Shown: positions 31,347 through 41,490 of the stretch, piece after piece
Layout: every line of letters starts with the position of its first letter
Position numbering within the stretch: position 1 is the first letter of the stretch
Assembly (NCBI RefSeq): GCF_947507565.1
Contig: NC_089180.1
Span: 2,728,001 to 2,792,000 of the forward strand
Direction: 5' to 3'
Length of the DNA: 64,000 nt
Source of the DNA: Oscarella lobularis
Taxonomy: Eukaryota; Porifera; Homoscleromorpha; Homosclerophorida; Oscarellidae
The notes under the pieces: model-generated
Database searches by the model: none
What the model was told of the DNA's origin: nothing
What the model saw: only the letters and a program-made list of their open reading frames with translations
Program-made: the position numbers and the translations under genes

Positions 31347-31625
31347 GTGAAGATTATAGCGCTATATTGCGAAATAGGTTGCCAGAGGTGCAAGGGCCTA
31401 CTAGAAGGCGTTATATGGAGGTGCGGACGATGCGGAACGGCATACGACTTATCGTGCGCTCGCAAGACAAGGTCTGCGCTTCGTGCGGTAAGCGACCGAA
31501 GCGATCGATTTCGATGTGATGTTTTTGTGATATTGCTTCTCGGGGCATACTACCCGCTAGATATCAACACCTATCCCGGATCAACGGGTCCCGTCACAAA
31601 GCCCATAGCCAATCTGCTTTACTGA
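31347..31625 (+). CDS. Small cysteine-rich (zinc-ribbon-like) open frame
   Basis: The 92-codon frame contains C8, C12-x2-C15, C26-x2-C29 and C37 in CEIGCQRCKGLLEG and WRCGRCGTAYDLSC, the pattern of a small zinc-binding fold, followed by a hydrophobic stretch (FVILLLGAYYPL) that could anchor a membrane. No family recognised. Same strand as the RING-like frame 1 kb upstream; joint exons are possible but no splice pair convinces me. Its end overlaps the start of a Helitron Rep scrap on the other strand. Confidence 0.35.
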   Translation: MKIIALYCEIGCQRCKGLLEGVIWRCGRCGTAYDLSCARKTRSALRAVSDRSDRFRCDVFVILLLGAYYPLDINTYPGSTGPVTKPIANLLY

Positions 31626-32115
31626 TCCCATAGAAGTCCTCGCTTTTGCCATTCGATCGTAGAGACGGGAGCTGACACCTTTCCAAATATGCAGCCCTTT
31701 GTCAAAGCATTCATAAGACTTTCTTTCTTCAGATGAAAAACGCGGGCAACGATATCGGGTCGATCGTTCGCTTGCTGGCGATGGAAGAGTTCTCGCTGTA
31801 TCTCCGGCCACTTTGGGTTACAGGTCATCGTAATAAAGAGTGATGGTTTGCCAAATTTCCGAACGTATGACATTGCATCTTGAGTTTGTTGGTGCATATA
31901 ACGCTAAAGGAGGAAGGTAGTACTACTTTTGTCCAACGTCGCGGGGATCAGCGTTGTCGGTGAGTAGAGCATCAACAAAATTCGAATACGTCTTAGCTCG
32001 TAATTCTTTCTGATGGTATCGGACGAAATTTCGGTTTCGACGTACATGTCTACGACATATTGTTGCATAGCTCTTCTGCATCGGAGTAGTGTGTTCAAAT
32101 CGTACAGGTATAGTT
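31619..32115 (-). pseudogene. Helitron Rep-domain fragment (second Helitron family)
   Basis: Minus-strand pieces: LNTLLRCRRAMQQYVVDMYV (about 32060-32110) and, in another frame, HQQTQDAMSYVRKFGKPSLF and TMTCNPKWPEIQREL, then EWQKRGL (31620-31897). They align with residues about 436-590 of the intact Helitron protein at 44644-49191 (HERFQDTMTYVRKFGAPDLF, TMTCNPR, EWQKRGL). They diverge enough to be a different family. The fragment stops immediately before the HUH histidines (at RGLLWDQ), so the nickase site is not included. Confidence 0.75.
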
Positions 32116-32232
32116 TCCCGAATCTTTCACCGCAAATTCTAGTAATTTTTACACCTAAAATTTCCAGATTTACCTAAGAAACAGTTGACCGCTCGAGAGG
32201 AACATTCCGCAAAGAAATAAGTAGCCCTGTCA

Positions 32233-34916
32233 TCAAATTAACTGGGCCGCTGATGGATGCTGTTCGCGCCGAGCTGGATAGTATGGAGGCGGCCGGTGTG
32301 ATTTTTCGCGTGGATGAACCCACGCACTGGTGTTCTGGCATGGTGCTAAATCGGCCGATCGCGTAAGAATTTGCGTAGATCTCGGCAAGCTCAACGAATC
32401 AGTCCTGCGTGAGAGAGTGATGTTGCCATCAGTGGAACACACCCTAGCCCAGTTGACGACAGGAGCCAAATATTTCTCCACACTGGATGCCAATAGTGGT
32501 TTTTGGCAAGTCATTCTTGCAAAAGTATCACGCAAGTTGACTACCTTTTTCACGCCTTATGGCCGGTGTCCGTACAACCGGTTGCCCTTTGGCATAACAT
32601 CTGCGCCTGAATACTTTCAGAAGCAAATGAGCCAAATGCTTGCAGGCCTGCCCGGCGTCGTCTGTATGATGGGCGATATACTCATTCACGGCGCAAATAA
32701 GGCAGAGCACGATAAAAGGCTGCGAAATGTCTGCAGTCGTCTGGAGAAAAACGGAGCAACTCTCAATCTGACCAAATGCGTCACTTACTCTACTTCAGTG
32801 AAATACCTGGGTCAGATCATCTACTCGGAGGAAATCCGCAGTGATCCGGACAAAATTCGAGCAATCACGGACATGCCGACGCCGTTAACGGTCCCAGACG
32901 TGCAACGCTTTCTCGGCATGGTCAATCACGTAGGGACATTTATTCCTCATCTTTCGTTGCTGACCGAGCTTCTTCGAAGTCTTCTATCGAAGAAAAACGC
33001 GTGGTGATGGGACGCGCCACAGCCAACGGCTTTTCAAAAAATCAAGGATGCCTTGAGTTCGCCGCCGTGTCTGGCTCATTACTCGCCCAACGCCGAGTTG
33101 ATAGTGTCCGTGGAGTTGGTCTTGGAGCTGTCCTGCAGCGAGGAGACGACGGAAGTTTACGTGCAGTCGCATATGCGTCGTATTCACTGAAGCCAGCCGA
33201 ACAGCGCTACGCGCAGATCGAAAAAGAAGCGTTTTCCACCGCATGGGCTTGTGAGAAATTCCACGATTACCTTTTTGGACTGCCGCAATTTTTCGTCTAT
33301 ACCGACCATAAACCGTTGGTACCCCTCCTCGGCGTGGAGAAGCGTCTGGATGAGCTTCCTCCACGGGTTTAGCGTTTTCGACTCCGTCTGATCAGATATA
33401 GATTCTATATCTCTCATGTTCCCGGTTCCCAGATGTTTACGCCGGATACCCTATCACGCGCGCCGCTGCCTAACAAGGATCCAGCCGTCAACGAGCTCAC
33501 GGAAGCCGCCGTAGCATACGCCTTAGGGGTAATTGCAGATCTTCCAGCCACGGAAGACAAGCTTGCGGAAATTCGGGAACAGCAGAAGAAAGATGAAGTT
33601 TGCAGTCTTTTGGCAAAATTTTGCGCCAATGGGTGGCCCAACGTCAACGCCCTGAAAGGAGAGCTGAAACTGTACTACAAGGTAGCCGGAGAAATTTCGG
33701 TCACCGAAGGCCTCCTTCTTCGCGGAAATCGCCTAATCATTCCGCAAAGTCTTCGAAAAGAAATGCTCGAGCGTCTTCATGAAGGACACCTTGGTATCGT
33801 TAAATGCCGAGCCCGAGCTAATTGCTCTGTTTGGTCGCCAAACCTCTCAGTGCAAATTCAAGAGAAAATCGAAAGATGCGATATCTGCAACAAAGAGAAA
33901 ACCAACCAGCCGGAGCCGATGCTTCAGTCGGAATCCCAAATGGTCGGTACGGATTTATTCGAATGGAATAGAAATTCGTACCTTCTCGTGGTGGACTATT
34001 TCCAGGTTTCCGGAATTGGCGAAATTAGAATCGACAACTTCAAGTGCTGTCATCACACACTTGAAGTCAATTTTCAGCCGACACGGTATTCCGGACAATA
34101 TGCCTCCAAGGCGTTCAAGCAATTCTTCAGCCTCATCACGAGCAGTCCACACTACCCCCAAAGCAACGGCGAGGCCGAACGTATGGTTCAAACAATCAAG
34201 AATCTTCTGAGAAAAGCAAAAGATTCATACGAGCGACACCATTGAGTAATGGGTTCTCCCCAGCAGAGATACTCATCGGCCGACGTCTAAGGACGACGGT
34301 TCCAATGGTGCACGAGCAACTGGTCTCCCGGCAGATAACGTGGAGCGACATCGTGGAAATAGACAAACAGTCCAGAGAGACACAAAAGCAACAATAAGAC
34401 AAAAGTCATCGCGCAAAACAACTCCCGCCGCTGGAGGATGGAGCTGCAGTTTTCCTTGAAGATCGTCGAGAACACGGCAGAGTGTTATCGAAAGCCTCAA
34501 GCCCCAGATACGTTGTCACACCGTCCGGCACTTTCCGCCGGAACAGGAAAAGGTTAATGGTTGCAAACGAGAGAGTGGATACGGAGGACAAAGACGACGA
34601 TCTCCCATATGTCTCCGACGCTCAGGAACCAGCGCAGCAACAAGCTGAAGAGCCCGATATTGAGATCGAGGGCGACGACGCAGGAGGCGAGAACCAGCCA
34701 CCAGCAATAGAACCAGTAAATAATGTCGTCGACGCAAAGGAAGGCGCTCCAGCCTTGGAGGAGCCAGTCGTCGGCGCAGAGGGAGGTGCTCGGGTCGTGG
34801 AGGAGCCAGGAGAAGCAGTCCAACCTGCCGTCCAAGACAACCAGAGGACGCCAATGCAGAAAACTACCAAAAGTGGTAGACCGTCCAAACCTTCGGACAG
34901 ATACAGCTCGTCGTAA
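32233..34916 (+). pseudogene. Ty3/gypsy polyprotein: RT, RNase H, integrase and tail (5'-truncated)
   Basis: Coding begins abruptly inside reverse transcriptase (VKLTGPLMDAVRAEL at about 32238). RT motifs: RICVDLGKLN, LDANSGFWQ with the first catalytic Asp, YNRLPFGITSAPEYFQ, and the active-site motif, which reads CMMGDIL at 32660-32680 instead of the usual paired aspartates (GGC in place of GAC at 32672-32674). RNase H: AEQRYAQIEKEAF and YTDHKPLVPLL (33200-33320). Integrase: a zinc HHCC unit (LHEGHLG, CDICNKEK) and core VDYFQ and SPHYPQSNGEAERMV (33770-34200); the segment around the second catalytic Asp is garbled. Lesions: a frame change near 32358, TGA at 33005, a shift near 33105, TAG at 33370, a stop at 34243. 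An acidic, Glu/Pro-rich tail runs to 34916. Clearly inactive. Confidence 0.9.
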
Positions 34917-34939
34917 GGGCCCATCCTCAGAAAGGGGGA

Positions 34940-35151
34940 TGTGGAGTTGGACTATAGTAGTAAGGTCCCTACTGTAGTTAGGTAATGTACGTCACACGAT
35001 AGTACATAAGGAGAGCGACTTTCCTTAGAGAGCACTTCCACCTGTAGACCAATAAAGAGGGTACACCCCCAACGGCTACAGAGCAGGGCATTACACCTCC
35101 GTTGCAGAAAAGAAGTCACCTCGCAATATACAGGTGAAGAACGTCCTGACA
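34940..35151 (+). repeat. Probable 3' LTR of the gypsy element
   Basis: A polypurine tract (AGAAAGGGGGA, 34930-34939) is followed directly by TGTGGAGT at 34940, the expected PPT/LTR junction. An AATAAA polyadenylation signal is at 35051-35056. The right end is set at TGACA (35151) because LTRs end in CA; with no 5' LTR in the window that end is not proven. Confidence 0.6.
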
Positions 35152-35192
35152 TCGTTATTTACGACTTTCAAGATGGTAGAAACTCTTCTTGG

Positions 35193-35507
35193 ATGTCACT
35201 ATTACTCATCCCTTGTCCAAGAACTTTGTCTCGTCGGCGAGCGAGAGAGTCGGTCACGCTGCGGAAGAAAAGTAAAGGTGAAATCAGGAAATACGAAGAA
35301 TTGACGTGGGAGGAAGGAAATTTGTTTCGACCTATCGCCTTCGAGGTGTATGGTTACTGGGCTTCTCACACGCGCAATACGGTAAAGGATCTGTTCCGTC
35401 TTGCGCCGTCCGAAGTGGGAATGAGTCCTGCGGAGTTCTGTCTTTTGTGGAAGCAGAAGCTCGCAGTATCTCTTCAGATACAGTCGTTTTCATGTAGGCT
35501 GTCCTAG
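35193..35507 (+). pseudogene. Element-protein C-terminal fragment
   Basis: The frame holds FRPIAFEVYGYWASHTRNTV and then a helical end (SPAEFCLLWKQKLAVSLQ). I associate this FxPxxFExxG segment with the end of reverse-transcriptase-type element proteins in invertebrates, but cannot name the clade. It runs up to the 35.57 kb minisatellite. Confidence 0.35.
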
Positions 35508-35566
35508 CTGCAGGTCTGAAGAATGTCCCGTACACAACTGCGCACGCGCAGTTTCTCCAAGACAAA

Positions 35567-36100
35567 TTGTCCCCAGGTAAAATTGTCCCAGGACAAATTG
35601 TCCCAGGACAAATTGTCCCAGGACAAATTGTCCCAGGACAAATTGTCCCAGGACAAATTGTCCCAGGAGAAATTCTCCCCAGGACAAATTGTCCCAGAAC
35701 AAATTGTCCCCAGGACAAATTGTCCTGGGGACAAATTGTCCCAGGACAAATTGTCCCAGGTCAAATTGTCCCCAGCACCAATTGCCCCAGGATAAATTGT
35801 CCCAGGATAAAAGATTGTCCCAGGACAATTTGTCCAGGGGACAAATTGTCCCAGGACAAATTGTCCCAGGAAAAATTGTCCCAGGACAAATTATCCCCAG
35901 GACAAATTGTCCCAGGACAAATTGTCCCAGGACAAATTGTCCCAGGACAAATTGTCCCCAGGACAAATTGTCCCAGGACAAAATGTCCCAGGACAAATTG
36001 TCCCCAGGAAAAATTGTACACAGGACAAATTGTCACAGGACAAATTGTCACAGGACAAATTGTCCCCAGGACAAATTGTCCCAGAACAAATCCTCCCAAA
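35567..36100. repeat. Palindromic 15-bp minisatellite CAGGACAAATTGTCC
   Basis: About 33 tandem units of 15 bp (some 16-17 with CCCCAGG or CCCCAAG joints). Each unit contains the perfect 13-bp inverted repeat GGACAAATTGTCC. Variants: CAAAATGTCC, GAAATTCTCC, TAAATTGTCC; near 35727 and 35834 units meet head-to-head through CCTGGGGAC and CCAGGGGAC. Because 15 is divisible by 3 and no stop codon occurs in most frames, all six frames are long and open; these are not genes. Confidence 0.95.
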
Positions 36101-36182
36101 AATTACAGCGAAATTACAGGGGGTTAGCCAACGGGTATCTCCTAAGTATTCGAAACTACTGTGCAGCTCTGACAGCTTGATC

Positions 36183-37159
36183 ATGGCTAAAGCTTATTCT
36201 ACGGATCTACGATGGCGAGTAGTGCGGCTTTTTCTATGTCAACGAAAATCGCCAAGCAAAATAGCAGGAATACTCTTCATATCGGAGAAATCAGTTCGTC
36301 GATACAACCAGAGGCTTCTTAGAACCGGCGACGTTACTGCTTAGAGACAGAGACATGGTCCGATGAAGATTCTCAACCGGGTTGATGAATTCGAACTGCT
36401 TCGCGTCATTCGCAATCCCACAGTTTATTTGCGGGAGCTTTTAGCATACCTTTTTCACAAAACAGGAAGAGAAGCAAGCCTATCGACACTCAGCCGCTTT
36501 TTGCAATCAAGTAATTTCTCTCGCAAAAAATTGAAAACAATTGCGTCTTGCAGATGTGAGAAAAAACGGTCTCACTTTAAAGCCGTGGTAGTCAGCAATC
36601 CGTACTACTTGCCTGAAATGTTCGTTTTTATTGATGAAGTTGGATTCGATTTTCGTAATGGAATTAGAAGATACGGATATGCTCCAAGAGGTAAAAAAGC
36701 CACAGAGAAGTTTCCTGTATTTTACAATAAGAGAAAAAACACTATTGCCGCCATTTCAATGTCGGGTGTACTCGACGCAGTTACTTACGACCACAACATT
36801 AGTGGTGAAACGTTTGCTAATTTTTTAAGGAAGAATATGCTGCAGCATTTTCAGCCCTTTAATGGAACAAACCCTCACAGCATTGTCGTAATGGATAACG
36901 CATCCATTCATCATATACGAAGGAAGTGACAGGCCTCCTTCAAAGTATAGGCGTTTTGGTAAAGTTTCTTCCACCGTACAGTCCCGATCTTAACCCGATA
37001 GAAGAAGTGTTTTCTGAAGTGAAATATTTTATCAGAGCTGAATCCAGTCGTCTAATGCGTAGCGCCATTGGCTACAGGAAGTTAATCGTTGAAGCTTTTC
37101 TTCATGTCACAAAGAGAGACTGTGAACAGTACATATCTCATAGTGGTTATACACGTTAA
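36183..37159 (+). pseudogene. IS630/Tc1-like DD34E transposase, nearly intact
   Basis: From the ATG at 36183: an N-terminal helix-turn-helix (YSTDLRWRVVRLFL; ISEKSVRRYNQRLL), a second wHTH (RELLAYLFHKTGREASL), and the DDE core with D in MFVFIDEVGF (about residue 151), D in SIVVMDNASIHH (about 238) and E in YSPDLNPIEEVFSEVK. About 325 aa in total, usual for the family. Two lesions only: an in-frame TAG at 36342-36344 and a one-base shift between 36905 and 36927, after which reading resumes as EVTGLLQSIGVLVKFLPPYS. The element begins right after the palindromic minisatellite, and no TIR was recognised. Enzymes of this type cut out their element and reinsert it at TA. Confidence 0.85.
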
Positions 37160-37339
37160 CTTTATTCTGCGGTAGAAGGAAATTCCATGCAATAGACTCT
37201 TTCGTAAAACGTTAAATTTAACTCTGCCAACGCTCAATTAATTAACCCTTAATTAACAAAACAAAGCGTTTTTACGATTTTCTTACTTAAACTATGAATA
37301 ACCAAAGCATGTTCTCAAATCTGTATAGCAGACTGTTTG

Positions 37340-37705
37340 CTAAATGTTACCCAGCTCACCCATTATCAAGCTCTTCTGGTCGTCAAATTCACACTGATCT
37401 ATAGCTCCTATCTTCATCAAATCGTGAAGTTCGCGTAGCTGTTGAATGTATTTACTACGAATCTCTGCTTTTCTGGACGGGCTAAGAGAAACGTCGCCTC
37501 CAGCCGTAGAGCTTCGTAGACAAACAGGCTTGCCTGACACAGCCGACGCGATAGAAGTTCCCAGCTCCGAAACAGCAGTTGCAAACGTAACTCTTTTTCC
37601 TTCTGATCCTGTTTGTTTTCCCAAGAACGCTGGGACATCACGAGGAGACTCGAGCGATTCGTGAGTTCCAACATCGACCATTTCTGCCCAAAGCCTGTAC
37701 TGCAA
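37340..37705 (-). CDS. SHOCT-like helical tail protein
   Basis: A 121-codon minus-strand frame ends with KAEIRSKYIQQLRELHDLMK and GAIDQCEFDDQKSLIMGEL. This pattern of two short helices with a G-x-I/L-x-x-x-E/D-F core resembles the SHOCT (short C-terminal) module and also the tails of repetitive element-borne proteins in invertebrates. The N-terminal half is low in motifs, with a proline/serine linker. No neighbouring exon could be joined with confidence. Function unknown. Confidence 0.35.
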   Translation of the reverse strand: MQYRLWAEMVDVGTHESLESPRDVPAFLGKQTGSEGKRVTFATAVSELGTSIASAVSGKPVCLRSSTAGGDVSLSPSRKAEIRSKYIQQLRELHDLMKIGAIDQCEFDDQKSLIMGELGNI

Positions 37706-37734
37706 GATTGTGAAGCCATGCTACTCAACTAGGA

Positions 37735-38145
37735 ATGTTGAGTTACCGCTGCTTGTGCAACTCCGCCACAGCTTCTGTTCTCGCGGCGAAAATTGGGCGT
37801 ATTCAGCGCACCGGTGCCGCCACTCGTCTCAGTGCTTCTGGGGTCAACGTCATCCGACCACGCACCGAGGCACTTCGTCGTTCTCCATTCTTTCGGGCTC
37901 AAACTCTATGGAATTCGCTTCCGGCAATCATAAGAGGGAGTAATGATCCCGCGATCTTTAAATTGGGCCTGAAGAACTATTTCAATCAAAACTCTGTGTA
38001 CTGATTTAGAGGTTATATAGTTATAGTTGTAAATATTGTCATTTTTCTCTTTTCTCCTTTTGCTGTCATTCCCCTGTATACGGTTTCCTGGAAGATCGGC
38101 CCACGTGCTGAAGGATTTCCGTATTAAAATAAAACTGTGAACTGA
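37735..38145 (+). pseudogene. CR1/L2-like LINE, 3' end
   Basis: Frame 37735-38004 reads NVIRPRTEALRRSPFFRAQT, then LWNSLPAIIR, then FKLGLKNYF, the characteristic last segment of non-LTR reverse transcriptases (CR1/Jockey-type). A 3' untranslated part of about 140 bp follows and ends AATAAAACTGTGAACTGAACTG near 38142. LINE copies are normally 5'-truncated as here; only the final 90 codons remain. Confidence 0.75.
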
Positions 38146-38189
38146 ACTGAAGATGTACTCTTCCGTTTTCTTGTATCAGCCTAAGCATA

Positions 38190-38561
38190 GTGTCGTTTGG
38201 TCGACTTGCAAAAGGATGCTTAGTCACACGAAAAAAATTACAAATTAAAGTCTGCGAAATCCAAAGACAAGGTATGCGGTGGCACCCACATACCATGATT
38301 CGATTGGCTTTGAGCATTCGTCTTCGATCGGCCGGGGCTTACGACTACAGGCGGGCAGCTGGGTTCATTACGCTACCATCCGAGCGTACCCTGCGTGTCT
38401 ATAAACACGTGTTTGAAAACCGCGTCGGATTCCAGTTCGAAGTCAACCATCTACTCGCGGCTGACGCTAACTCCAATGCGGCTGGTCACAACCACGTGGT
38501 CCTCGTTTTCGACGAGATAAAAGTGAAGGAAGATCTGCCTGTGCAACGCAGGCAAACATAG
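38190..38561 (+). pseudogene. P-element-like (THAP9-type) transposase fragment, copy 1
   Basis: The frame has GMRWHPHTMIRLALSIRLRS, AAGFITLPSERTLRVYKHVF, FQFEVNHLL and VVLVFDEIKVKEDL. This is the N-terminal part of the RNase H-like catalytic domain of P-element/THAP9 transposases; the Asp of FDEIKV is the likely first catalytic residue. The frame ends at 38561. The homologous piece at 55436-55894 (-) shows RTSGFMFLPSERTLRDDV and LLDEMKVREDV. No THAP domain is attached here; the nearest is at 9.2 kb. Confidence 0.7.
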
Positions 38562-38569
38562 CAGCAGCT

Positions 38570-39311
38570 GCGGCTGTATACGAGATGACTTCATTCGTGC
38601 AGCAAAGATTAACCATTTCACTGCAGTAAAAGAAGCAGGAAACGACCCCGCAACATAAGCAAAATTGATGACAACGCTTGGAAAGTACCACGCGCGAAAC
38701 ATGTAAGTTAACAGAAAAGGATCTACTATATGTAGACACTCATGGGAGACCGGGAGGTGCGAGTTTCATCCACAAAGAGTTTGTTCCTGCAATTCATGGA
38801 AAGAAGGAGAATTGCAATGCGAGGGAAAGGAATACAACAGCAAGGCTACTCTCACCTGCCCACTACATGCTCTCCTCTACGAGATAGAATGCAAGAAAAG
38901 AGCCACTGACGCACACCGAGTAATTCATCCGGAGCTTGGAAAAGGACACACAAATCTTTGCGAGTCAACCTTCTCAATTCTTCCGCAGTTCAGGTCTAGC
39001 AAATGCAGAAAAAACCGCAAATATACAATATATATATAATGTGTTTTATACATAGAAACAAGTCGAGCAATTATCAGCGTCTCCATTACATGACTTCGAC
39101 CTATCTAGGGGTTTTGCAAGCAAACATGACTACCCAAAGGCTGGAGTTCCCAGTATTTCATGGAATGAATGAAGCCCTGACGAAAAGCAATGGGCATCAA
39201 AGATGCGGAAAGACAACCCCTGTGAAAGCAGCTAGAGTTCGCCGAAAGAGAGACAGATCGAAAGAGACGGAGAAAAGGAAAACGTGGGCAAAAAAGAGGA
39301 ATTTTTCATGA
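38570..39311 (+). pseudogene. Remains of a dispersed uncharacterised element-borne protein
   Basis: Pieces in changing frames: CGKEYNSKATLTCPLHALLY-like residues at about 38810-38880, RVIHPELGKGHTNLCESTF at 38915-38980, LHYMTSTYLGVLQANMT at 39080-39130, then LEFPVFHGMNEALTKSNGHQ and a long Lys/Arg-rich tail to 39311. I have seen this arrangement (Cys/His segment, GHSN-type motif, LGLLQ motif, basic tail) only as repetitive uncharacterised proteins in invertebrate genomes; likely the same family as 20609-20815. Splice sites are not convincing. Confidence 0.4.
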
Positions 39312-40860
39312 TTATGGAGAGGTGATTATGGAGAGGAGGCTGAAGAAGAGGATGTTGAAGGCCAATGTAAAAAGAAGAGAAAGATCAAGTCAAAGAAGGT
39401 GAACGCGCAGAAAAGGAAGGTACCGTAACAGCCCTCTACGTCATCAATTTTCTTTCTAACACAGGAAACCGATACTGCCTGCGGGCAACTTAGCTATTTC
39501 GTTAGTAAGCAACTCAGCTCTTTCTTCAGTACTCGACCGATGTTGATGGCGACGAAGACGAGCTGGTAGGCTGAAGTTGAGACAGAGTATCTTCTTCGTC
39601 TGAATCGTCTTCTAAGCGGTGACGTTGGAGAAGCCGCCTTTCGCCAAACTCAACGCAGAAATCCGCAAGTGTCACAACGCACAGAGGACGCTACTAGCAG
39701 AAGTAAGGTAATAATAGTGGCACACATTCTTTATCTTACGTCCAGTCTTGAAGGATCCCTCTTGCCCGGATTGAGGGCCCCTTAAACATCTCGTGGAAAC
39801 ATTGAGCAGAGGCAGTCTTTCACTTCATCTGGCCAGATATAGGTTGTTCCTGTTTCACTGTACCTCGTTTGACCACTAATTTGCCCCCAAATCTCCTTTC
39901 GTACTAAACACCCATTACAACCAATTTAGATCTGCTACTCGCCCATTACTTACCCAGAAGTAGTTCTTAAGCTGCAAATACACCCTTGCTCGCCTTTCGC
40001 GGTCAGTTTCTGCGCGGCCAAGGCGCCTTCGCGCCGCGGCAGTTTGGGATTCCTTGAAAATACTTTCAGCTCGCGGAAACAGGCTTCTCGAAAGGCAGAA
40101 GTCGCTCTGTTCATCTTCCCAACGAAATTCCAGAAATACCAGATGTTCCCTCTCTGACGGGACAACTCAATAAGTAAGCCCGCCTTACTAATTAGTACCG
40201 CCTCCCCTTCCGGGAACCGTAAACGCGCGAAGTTTGAAACAAGGCGAATGTGTTACGGGCTACCGAGAAGTTTAGAATGCATGTAGAAACGAAGAGTATC
40301 AAGGACAACTGTCATAAACGAAGACAAGGAATGAGGTAGGCGGGGCCTCAAGTAGGGAGCAACCACCTTAAAGACACGAGTTTTACGCACGTCCTAATTC
40401 TCGTCGCGTCTTACTTCATTTCAACATGGCCTCACAAAGATGTTGAAAATCTAGTTGGGAATGAAGCGTCTGCCTTTCTTTTCCTGGACGTAGCAGAGAA
40501 CGAATTTAAGAAGACTTGCGCTGAGTTAATAAAGCGCTCGTTATCTGTTACGTATTGGTTTTCGGAGGACATTCAGTGGGCTGCTCGGTCTCTGAGTAAA
40601 GTGTTGTCCCAACCCCGTATAAACGCTGATTTCAATGCGTTTTGCGATATTATTGTTTTCAGCTCAGAATGGCCCTAAGCTAGGACAGTCAAGTGCAGGT
40701 GCTGGCAAGTTAGGGCTTGTTAAAAAGAAGTGCATGCCTTACTGTGTTCTTCTTCGGGCCTTCGTGGGCAGGCGAATAAAGATGAAGCAGGAGCTAATTT
40801 GATGCAGAGTAGCAGCCCTCTCCCCCTCTGCTAGATGGAAATAACGATGTTCCAGACGAG
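39312..40860. other. No assignable gene
   Basis: Short frames only. 40420-40680 (+) has weak coding character (FSEDIQWAARSLSKVL) without a family. Confidence 0.3.
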
Positions 40861-41117
40861 TTATGCTTTAGCTCTAGTCATTATTTGAGCAACGCGTTGG
40901 CCACCGCCGAAAAAATCACCGGAGCAGAGCAAAGGCCAAACGTTTGTGTCGTGTCCACAAACACGTCGCCCCTCCATGCGGCGCCAAGCAAGTGCCGATC
41001 GGCCGGATGGACCGGAACCATACGGTACGCGCTTTTGATGTCTAATTTGACCAGCACTAAGCCGCGCGCATCGACGAACAGCCTCGTCCAGGCCCAGGTA
41101 TTCCACCAAGCAGGCAA
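40861..41117 (-). pseudogene. DIRS-like reverse-transcriptase fragment
   Basis: The minus-strand frame reads LVLVKLDIKSAYRMVPVHPA, LLGAAWRGDVFVDTTQTFGL and CSAPVIFSAVANALL. This is RT motifs with the first catalytic Asp (KLDIKSAYR) and the GL-SAP block in the form typical of DIRS/YR retroelements. It is cut before the catalytic YxDD. Counterpart to the tyrosine-recombinase fragment at 16.25 kb at class level only. Confidence 0.7.
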
Positions 41118-41458
41118 TTGGTGGATGTATCACAGAAGTAAACATTTTCGAAATTTACTGCAGCAGATGCTCGAAAGAAACCTTACACGCTTATCAATTC
41201 CTTAGTAACCTAGCAATAACCTAGCAATAACGGAAATTTTTTACTTAGAGTTCATATCTCTGAAAATTGTTGACCTCATCTAGAATCTATATTAATTGAA
41301 ATATTTTAACGCCCCATACTCATACAGCAAGGACGTTGATCAACGGAAAAACGTGATTATATGATAACAAATAGTCTATGAGCTGCTTCACGTGAACGAT
41401 GAGCAGCTGTTGTACACTAATTACATCTCGTGAGTACACTGCATTGGCAGTTACTGTA
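41118..41458. other. Short non-coding flank of the Helitron
   Basis: AT-rich; no motif. It ends ...TTGGCAGTTACTGTA, the A being the 5' flanking base of the Helitron. Confidence 0.4.
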
Positions 41459-41490
41459 TCTATACTACTAAGAGCACAAGTGCAAATTTC
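41459..41490 (+). other. Helitron 5' terminus
   Basis: Starts TC, the invariant Helitron 5' dinucleotide, immediately after an A. A small palindrome GCACAAGTGC lies at 41473-41482. Rep would cut here to start transfer. Confidence 0.85.

Noticed and set aside
35490-36344. Long open frames on both strands through the minisatellite (up to 186 codons), looking like Gln/Asp/Lys-rich or Trp/Asn/Leu repeat proteins
   Set aside because: The 15-bp unit keeps all frames open; identical pseudo-repeats on both strands are the signature of a tandem DNA repeat, not of coding.
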